Assembly: GCF_963678635.1 (NCBI RefSeq)
Contig: NC_087065.1
Span: 38,157,888-38,221,887 of the forward strand
Source: Symsagittifera roscoffensis
Taxonomy: Eukaryota > Xenacoelomorpha > Acoela > Convolutidae
Length of the DNA stretch: 64,000 nucleotides
Reading direction: 5' to 3'
Position 1 is the stretch's first letter. Every line of letters starts with the position of its first letter. Below, piece by piece: positions 57,691 to 64,000 of this stretch. The notes under the pieces were generated by a model. That model saw nothing but the letters and a program-made list of their open reading frames with translations. It was not told the origin of the DNA and searched no databases. The position numbers were made by a program, and so were the translations under genes.

Positions 57691-60600
57691 TTACTTTTTA
57701 AATTCTACTTTCTTTAATATTTTAGATTGGGGGATGAACATTTTGTAGTTTTTACGTGGTTGATTTCGGAGTCTTGTTGTCTTTCTATGTTCTGATTTGT
57801 CTATTTCTTCTTGGGGTATTATTTGTTCTGTCATTTTTCTATTTTTTCTTTGTTTTGGAGATTCTTTATGGTTTTGTGTATTGTTTTTGGTAGCGATTGG
57901 TTTTGTGTTTTGATTTTCGGTGGGGTTATCATTTTGTTCTGTGTTTTTCAGATGTGGTTCGTTTTGAATAATTTTTAATCCTGTGAAAGAATATAATTGG
58001 GTTAATTCGCGGAGTGCGTATTCTTTTGGGTAATAAGGTAATAGGTTGTTTCGATGCTGAACGATTTCTTTTTTGTTTGAGTCGATAATTTTATATGTGA
58101 CATCTGTGGGTTTTGCAATTATTTGATAGGGTCCTTTTCGGAGGGGTTGTAATTTTTTAGAAATTCCTTTTTGAGTATTAAAATTAGGTATTAAAACAAA
58201 TGTTCCAATTTTTAAATCGGAAGCTGGTGTAAAACGTGAATTGATTTGTTCATTTATGTTTTGTCTTTGTAATAACTTTTTCGTTATTTTTTGGTAAATT
58301 TCATTGTGTTTCTTATCTCTATTTAAAATCCATTCGGTGTGTGTACCGGAGGCTAATTTAAGGATTTGTGGGTGATGAAAATGATCTTCATCGTGCGTAT
58401 GTAATGGTAGGTTATAACAAATTGAGTCTTTATTTGGTTGACAATAACCTTGTGCGTTTTTATGGGAATTTGCTGTAAACATTATTGGTTTGCGTGGCTT
58501 TTGGTTGAAAACCATTTCGTATGGTGACATTCCTAAAGTTGTCGTGATTTGTGAATTATATGCTAATGGAAATAATTTTACATCTGCTGACCATTCGGTA
58601 TATTTGGTATCATTTCCGTTGATGATACATCTAAGATATTCTTGTAGTGAACGGTTCATACCTTCGACTAAGCCGTTTGTCCAAGGTGCATGAGATGTAC
58701 GTGGTTTGTGTTTAATGTTGTATAAATGACATAGTGTTATTATTTCATTATTTATGAATTCTGTACCATTGTCTGTGACTAAAATTTCTGGTAGTCCAAA
58801 TTTTGCTATCCAGTGTTCATAAAGTGTTGTGTATGCGTAATAAGCGTTACAATGTGGTACTGGGTTAAGTGCTACATAATGTGTAAATGCGTCAACAATT
58901 ACCATAATGTAGGAGTTTCCTTCTGATGAGGGTGAAATTGGTCCTTTAGTATCAAATGAGATACGATGATTAAAGTATAAACTTTGTCCTTTAAAATCTT
59001 GTTTTTGTGCTATTTGTTTTTGATTTGGGTAAGGTTTATTTAATTGACATACTATACAATCATTGCATAGTACTTTTATCCAAATTGGTGCATTTGGGAA
59101 GTAAAAATTTTGTATAAAATTTGAATATGTTTTCTCTGATCCAGAGTGTCCTTTAATGTTTTGTGTATGTGAAATATTAAAAGCTATAAGAATCATACTT
59201 ATAGGGAGACAGGGAACTGTAGATTCATTAAGGTTGTACTCTAAAAGGTCTGTATTTTCGTTAATTGTTGTATTGTTAAACTTGCGAAAGTATCGGAGGA
59301 GTGTTTTGTTTCCTAGAATGGTTGAATCTGCTTTGATAGGTTTAGTTTTATATTTGTGCCATGATTTTAGTTGTCGAATTACTGGGTCAAGGTTTTGATA
59401 TTGTTTCAGTGTTGAAATTGTAATTGTTTCTGTTGGGGGGAGAAAAATGTTTTCGATTTCTAATTTAGATAATGGTATTGTATCAAGTGGGTCGTGAAGG
59501 TCAAAAACTTGATTTATTGTGTATTTTGAATCATTTGTTTGTGGTCCTGATAAATTTATTTTATCAGTTAAATCTTCTTTTTCAATTAGTGGAAAATGGT
59601 CTTTTTTAGGTAGGTGTTGTTTTGTTCGTTTTTGTTGGGTGTTATTTTTTATCCATTGAGAATATGGAATTGGTTTAAAAGTTGATGTTCCAAGTAGGTC
59701 AACTTCATAATGATTATCTTGACAATCTAAATAAAGTGGGAAATGTTGTAAATTATTTATTTGTGATTGTTCAATATCAGTTTTTACTGCATATTTGCAT
59801 TCTAATCGAGGTGATGTTTCGTTTTCTGCAAGGTAGAATTTTATATTTTTGGGTATTTCAACTGTTGTTTTTCGTGTAAGTAATTCAGGTGGTGTATTTC
59901 GACTTAAGGTGTCTGGTAATGCAAGATTTTTTCCTGCAGTCCAAACTATATGTAAGTTTGGAAATTTCATTAGAATTAGTTGAAATCTGTAAACTCGGTG
60001 GTTTGGGTTAGATTTCTGTGTAAAAAGAAAGATGATTGGTTTGTGGTCTGTGAACAAAACTGTGGGATGTTTTGATCCAAGTATCAGAAATTCATATTCT
60101 GTAAGTGTATATATTATGGCTGTACATTCTCTCATTAGAGTTGAGAGTCGTAGCTCTGCTTGAGTGAATAATCGAGAATTTGCTGATATGAGGTTCATTT
60201 TATTTGTACCATTATGTGATTGTAATAATGCTGCGCCGATGCCAAAGTTCGAAGCATCGCACATTGCATAAAATGGTTGATCAGGGTCTGGAATTGTGTT
60301 TGAAATTTGTTCAGTTAAAAGTTTCTTTATTTCTTCGAATCGTGTTTGATGTTCTGTATTCCATTCAAAGTTGTTTTGTTGTCTAAGGATGTTATAAAAT
60401 GGTCGTAGGTATAATTGCATTTTATAAACATATTTACTTAAAAAGTTTAACATTCCAAGGAACTCTTGGATTTTCTTTTTATTTGTTGGTGGTTGAAGTT
60501 TTTGAATAGCGTCAATGCGTGATTTCAGTGGAGTGATTGTTTTTCTTTCTATATTATGTCCTAAGAATTTAACTCTAGTCAAAAAGAAGTGTGATTTATC

Positions 60601-63600
60601 GGGGGCGGCCTTCAGATTTTCGTTCTGAAGTATTTGGTGATATGTTTCTAAAACTTTGAACATTTCGTCTTTTGTTTGTGATTGCATAAAAACATCGTCT
60701 AAATAGGTGATTGCGTTTTTCTTGAGTATTAGTGGTCTAAAAATTTTGCTCATAAAGGCTGAAAATGCTGCTGGTCCTATGGATATTCCATAGAATAAGC
60801 GGTTGAATTCATATTGTTGGTTTCCGATAACAAATTGTGTTAAACGTCGTGATTGTTCATCTAGTGGCATTTGATTGTATGCACTATTCATGTCGGCGGT
60901 TGTGAAGTATTTGCCGTTTATTTTTGTTAAAATAACTTGTATTGGTTCAATGGGCCAATTACATTTTGATTCATCTATGAGTGAATTGAGGTATCTAGCA
61001 TCGAGAACGATTTTTAACGATTCTCCTTTAGCTAGAATGATAACGGGGTTGATGAATGTGTTGCCTTTTGGTTGTTCTTCTTTATTAACCGGTGATATAA
61101 TGTTGTATTGCTCTAAAATATCGAGTAATCTGTTTACTTTATCATGTAAGTGAATTGGTACTTTACTTGCTCTTTGTTTTTTGAAAACTGCGTCTGGTTT
61201 TAATGGGAGATGTAGTGATGAACTGATTTTGCCAACATCGAATTTTGATGTTGCATAGACTGATGAATATTGAATTAGCTGTTTGGCTAACTTTTCAAAT
61301 TCGTCTTGTGTTATTTGTGAATGTTGGAAATTAAACATTGTTAAAAATTTCTGTTGGTCCTCTGTGTAGTTACTGATGTTGAATGTAGGTTTGAAATATG
61401 GAGTTTTTGTGAAATAATCCGTATTTCTGTTTTCGTTACTTATTATATTATTTATAGATAATTCTTCATTAAGAATTGTAGATTGGCAAATATCTAGTAA
61501 TTGGAGTATATTATTTACGCGATAGGCTTTTTCGTGTATTGGTGATATTGTTGCGTTGGTTTCACAATATCCTAAAAGTCCTAATGGTAATGTTACTTGG
61601 TAAGGTGTGTTGTTATAGACATGTAAGGAGATGATATCTGAATTCGAATTTTTCAAATATTTTATTGAAGAGATTGTGATTTTGAAAAATTTATGAATCG
61701 GTTTGAATTCAAAATCTGACATATAAAATTTTTGTTTGTTTTGTGCTTTATCATATTGGTGAACTTGTTTGATTGAAAAATTATAGATGTTTCCTGATAG
61801 TGGTTTCAGGTGTTTTCTTTGTTGGTTAAATATCGGATAAAATTTTGAAAAGAATGGTGGTTGTTTATTCAATCTTTGAAAAAATGTTAAGGATGTTTCT
61901 TTTGTTTTTGTATATTTATCTTTGATTAATATTTTACTATTTAGTATGTTAATTGTTGGTATATACTTTGAAATAAATGGTATTCCAATGATATTATATT
62001 TAATATCGGTGATATGGAATATTTGTTTAAATGGCTTATTTAAAATTTTACTTTGTTCCATTGTTCTGGTAGGGAGGAGAAATAATTGGATTTTTCCGTA
62101 GTTTATCAATGTTGATCCTTGTGCTGTCGCTAGTTTGCTGGAGGTTTCAAGAGGTGTTAGCTTTGGGTGTAAGATTTTTATTTCATTCCATGTGGGAATG
62201 TTTATTATGTTTGATTCTGCTCCTGAATCAATTAAAAAATCTATTTCAAGGTCTGGTGGTTGAAATTCTTTATTTCTTGGGCTTTCTAAGAGAAATGGTA
62301 TTGTCCAAATTTTTTCTTTGGGTTGTTCTTTTTGTATATTTTGATAAATGTGGTTTGTATTCAAGCATTTTGTTTTGGTATTTTTATTGGTTTGATTTGT
62401 AGTGTTTATCTCATTTGTTTCTTGCGTCGTTGGTGTGGAATTTATGGGTGTAGTGTAATGATTTTGAAGAATTTGTGATTGATTTTCATATATATGTGAT
62501 GGAAAGGGTTGTTCATATATGACAGATTCATAGTCATTTTCGACTTTTATCATATTGATATCAAGAGTGTTTTCAGTATCACTTTCTGAATCTGATGATG
62601 TACAGTTTATTTGATTGAGTTGTAACGTATCAGTTACTGTGTCATCAATACCTGGAGGGTCTGATGTTGTTTCTGGGTTAGCTTGTACTTGATTGATTTG
62701 TCTTTGACGTTTAGGTGTACTGCTTCTGTGACGATTATTAGAGTTATTGTAGTGATTATTATTTCGGTGTGGTGATTGGGAATAATTTCGATAGCGATTA
62801 TTATAACTTGGGTGTCGGTTTTGTGAATTATTTCGCGATCTGTTTTGGTAATTATTGTTTGGTCTGTTATAGTTCGATCTATTATATGAGTTATTCCTTG
62901 ATCGGTTGTTCGGGTAATTCTGGTTTCGGTTGTTTGAATAACTTCTGTTTCGATTATAGGAGTAGTTTCTATTCCTATTGTATGATGAATTTCGTGATTG
63001 GTTGTTTGGATAATAGTTATTTCTTGATTGAGAATTAGATCTAGAAACAAATCGTTGTGTATTTGAATTTGATCTGGAGTAGTTATTTCGACTATTCGGT
63101 CTATTGTAGTGATTTTGTGATGAATTATACGTGTTTCTTCGTTCTGGTGATCTTCCTCTATAACTTGAGTTATATGGAGATTGATTTCTTGTATAGCTTG
63201 TATTGTTTGGGAGTGGTTTTCCTGAACTGTTGTTGCTGTATACATTTTTGTTTGGTAGGTTTTGATCTTTTTTCATGTATTGATAAAATGATTTATTTGG
63301 TTCTTTGTATTTTTGAGGTTTATTTTGACTATCTTGTTGTTTTTGTCTACATTCGGAAATACTATGTCCGTATCGTCGGCAATAATTACACCATTTTTTG
63401 AAAGATGGTTTGCCTTTAAAGTTCGGGTTCTTTTCGTAAATATTGAGTATTTCAGTGATTTTTTCAACGAGATCTGTTTCTGATTCTTGTATATTATTAA
63501 TATTAGTGGGAGTCGTTTCAATTTTGTTAACGTATTGTAATTTCAGATTTTCCGTTTCTTCTAATTTCATTGTGATTTCTGCTTGTTCTAGTTTGTCTAC

Positions 63601-64000
63601 TAGTTTTCTAAAATCTAAATCGGGTTCTCGAATTGAAGAAGGATGTGATGCTCTCTTTTTTATTGCTATTTTCCTTAATTGTGGTGTTAAGGTCATCATT
63701 AAGATTTCTGTCATCTTAGTGTTTTTATAGTCATGTGTATTTAGTGAATATGCTTTTCGAACTAGTGTTTCGATTCTTACTGCTATTTGCTTGATGGTTT
63801 CGTTTGGTAATCTGCGAATTTCATTACATAAAACTCTTTGTTGTTGTTTGTTTCTTTCGGAGTCAAACATTTTTGAAAATTCTTGTGTAAATCTTTTCCA
63901 GTTTGATTTTATTTCTTGAGGTAGTACTGAAAACCATTTTTGGGCTGCGCCATCTAAGGTTGTTTGTATCAACGCTGTGCGTCGATGTATCCAGTTTTGA
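57691..64000 (-). CDS. gag-pol: Gag-Pol polyprotein of Ty3/gypsy retroelement, single open frame, 5' part outside window
   Basis: Open from the window edge (numbering here from the codon at 63972) to the stop at 57691, about 2100 codons. Order: capsid-like Gag; CCHC knuckle C195, C198, H203, C208; R/S/N/Y-rich linker about 210-430; protease DSGA at 582-585; reverse transcriptase with YLDD at 1090-1093; RNase H (CDAS, MREC, FTDHKP); integrase HHCC (HTQNIKGH...CIVC) and catalytic D1674, D1734, E1770, exactly 35 residues between the last two; GPY/F module (KGPYQII); basic tail. All catalytic residues are present. No frameshift or stop separates Gag from Pol, so their ratio must be set by processing or turnover. 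It supplies replication and integration of the element. Confidence 0.93.
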   Translation of the reverse strand, partial: QNWIHRRTALIQTTLDGAAQKWFSVLPQEIKSNWKRFTQEFSKMFDSERNKQQQRVLCNEIRRLPNETIKQIAVRIETLVRKAYSLNTHDYKNTKMTEILMMTLTPQLRKIAIKKRASHPSSIREPDLDFRKLVDKLEQAEITMKLEETENLKLQYVNKIETTPTNINNIQESETDLVEKITEILNIYEKNPNFKGKPSFKKWCNYCRRYGHSISECRQKQQDSQNKPQKYKEPNKSFYQYMKKDQNLPNKNVYSNNSSGKPLPNNTSYTRNQSPYNSSYRGRSPERRNTYNSSQNHYNRPNSRNNYSRSNSNTQRFVSRSNSQSRNNYYPNNQSRNSSYNRNRNYSYNRNRSYSNNRNQNYPNNRSRNNSYNRSNYNRPNNNYQNRSRNNSQNRHPSYNNRYRNYSQSPHRNNNHYNNSNNRHRSSTPKRQRQINQVQANPETTSDPPGIDDTVTDTLQLNQINCTSSDSESDTENTLDINMIKVENDYESVIYEQPFPSHIYENQSQILQNHYTTPINSTPTTQETNEINTTNQTNKNTKTKCLNTNHIYQNIQKEQPKEKIWTIPFLLESPRNKEFQPPDLEIDFLIDSGAESNIINIPTWNEIKILHPKLTPLETSSKLATAQGSTLINYGKIQLFLLPTRTMEQSKILNKPFKQIFHITDIKYNIIGIPFISKYIPTINILNSKILIKDKYTKTKETSLTFFQRLNKQPPFFSKFYPIFNQQRKHLKPLSGNIYNFSIKQVHQYDKAQNKQKFYMSDFEFKPIHKFFKITISSIKYLKNSNSDIISLHVYNNTPYQVTLPLGLLGYCETNATISPIHEKAYRVNNILQLLDICQSTILNEELSINNIISNENRNTDYFTKTPYFKPTFNISNYTEDQQKFLTMFNFQHSQITQDEFEKLAKQLIQYSSVYATSKFDVGKISSSLHLPLKPDAVFKKQRASKVPIHLHDKVNRLLDILEQYNIISPVNKEEQPKGNTFINPVIILAKGESLKIVLDARYLNSLIDESKCNWPIEPIQVILTKINGKYFTTADMNSAYNQMPLDEQSRRLTQFVIGNQQYEFNRLFYGISIGPAAFSAFMSKIFRPLILKKNAITYLDDVFMQSQTKDEMFKVLETYHQILQNENLKAAPDKSHFFLTRVKFLGHNIERKTITPLKSRIDAIQKLQPPTNKKKIQEFLGMLNFLSKYVYKMQLYLRPFYNILRQQNNFEWNTEHQTRFEEIKKLLTEQISNTIPDPDQPFYAMCDASNFGIGAALLQSHNGTNKMNLISANSRLFTQAELRLSTLMRECTAIIYTLTEYEFLILGSKHPTVLFTDHKPIIFLFTQKSNPNHRVYRFQLILMKFPNLHIVWTAGKNLALPDTLSRNTPPELLTRKTTVEIPKNIKFYLAENETSPRLECKYAVKTDIEQSQINNLQHFPLYLDCQDNHYEVDLLGTSTFKPIPYSQWIKNNTQQKRTKQHLPKKDHFPLIEKEDLTDKINLSGPQTNDSKYTINQVFDLHDPLDTIPLSKLEIENIFLPPTETITISTLKQYQNLDPVIRQLKSWHKYKTKPIKADSTILGNKTLLRYFRKFNNTTINENTDLLEYNLNESTVPCLPISMILIAFNISHTQNIKGHSGSEKTYSNFIQNFYFPNAPIWIKVLCNDCIVCQLNKPYPNQKQIAQKQDFKGQSLYFNHRISFDTKGPISPSSEGNSYIMVIVDAFTHYVALNPVPHCNAYYAYTTLYEHWIAKFGLPEILVTDNGTEFINNEIITLCHLYNIKHKPRTSHAPWTNGLVEGMNRSLQEYLRCIINGNDTKYTEWSADVKLFPLAYNSQITTTLGMSPYEMVFNQKPRKPIMFTANSHKNAQGYCQPNKDSICYNLPLHTHDEDHFHHPQILKLASGTHTEWILNRDKKHNEIYQKITKKLLQRQNINEQINSRFTPASDLKIGTFVLIPNFNTQKGISKKLQPLRKGPYQIIAKPTDVTYKIIDSNKKEIVQHRNNLLPYYPKEYALRELTQLYSFTGLKIIQNEPHLKNTEQNDNPTENQNTKPIATKNNTQNHKESPKQRKNRKMTEQIIPQEEIDKSEHRKTTRLRNQPRKNYKMFIPQSKILKKVEFKK

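Larger units (their letters stand above)
49400..64000 (-). mobile_element. Large env-bearing Ty3/gypsy retroelement, coding frames all open (5' end outside window)
   Basis: Order on the minus strand: gag-pol, two small membrane ORFs, methionine-less ORF, env-like ORF, unknown ORF, then about 1.7 kb of non-coding DNA expected to contain the 3' LTR. The pol order PR-RT-RNaseH-IN and the GPY/F module place it in Ty3/gypsy. Every long frame is uninterrupted, so it inserted recently or is under selection. The sense strand is markedly poor in G throughout. It recalls the Tor elements of Oikopleura, Ty3/gypsy elements with env-like genes, but kinship needs a tree. The low-coordinate boundary is uncertain. 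Confidence 0.8.

Noticed and set aside
62634-63245. 203-codon frame overlapping gag on the same strand (T/I-rich)
   Set aside because: It is a shifted reading of the R/S/N/Y-rich repeat region of Gag; low complexity keeps it open by chance.
1-64000. CRISPR array or bacterial operon
   Set aside because: No regularly spaced identical repeats; introns, LINEs and polyadenylation signals mark the DNA as eukaryotic.

Overview
This is eukaryotic, AT-rich, gene-poor, repeat-dense DNA, most likely from an invertebrate metazoan. It has split genes with GT-AG introns, LINE, copia-type and Ty3/gypsy-type retroelement remains, hAT-type MITEs and a Helitron2/HINE-like family. A tunicate or a similar marine invertebrate would fit, since start codons sit right behind 3' splice acceptors and an env-bearing Ty3/gypsy element is present. 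The species cannot be fixed from the sequence alone.

Layout. 1-6.4 kb: a decayed CR1/L2-like LINE on the minus strand (PHD-finger ORF1, endonuclease, reverse transcriptase) with an internal tandem duplication of about 1.63 kb. 6.9-8.54 kb: a 5'-truncated, frameshifted reverse transcriptase element ending in a zinc-finger plus PD-(D/E)XK-like domain. 9.48-16.15 kb: a complete six-exon ortholog of LZIC (180 aa), the one conserved host gene recognised with confidence; its first intron holds a Ty1/copia RNase H relic. 16.2-24.4 kb: repeats, including a higher-order satellite at 18.4-19.3 kb and several copies of the HINE-like family. 24.46-24.74 kb: a small secreted protein with a divergent Kunitz-like cysteine pattern. 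24.8-39.2 kb: no confident gene; hAT-type MITEs, tandem HINE copies, long hairpins and a C-rich minisatellite. 39.23-39.54 kb: one 5' exon of a rhodopsin-family GPCR, followed by a 200-N assembly gap. 41-47.5 kb: an old duplication whose second copy carries a datable hAT MITE insertion and a HINE.

49.4-64 kb: the main attraction, a large Ty3/gypsy retroelement on the minus strand whose coding frames are all open. Gag-pol is one uninterrupted frame, running off the window edge, with a CCHC knuckle, DSGA protease, YLDD reverse transcriptase, RNase H, HHCC and DD35E integrase, and a GPY/F module. Downstream, five ORFs lie almost without spacers: two tiny membrane ORFs overlapping at ATGA, a 378-codon ORF without a single methionine codon, an 872-aa envelope-like glycoprotein, and a 597-aa unknown ORF whose ATG overlaps the env stop at a second ATGA. 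The sense strand is strikingly poor in G across the whole element. The packing suggests one or a few spliced polycistronic RNAs using termination-reinitiation. This accessory gene set, especially the methionine-less ORF, is the best candidate here for an undescribed system.
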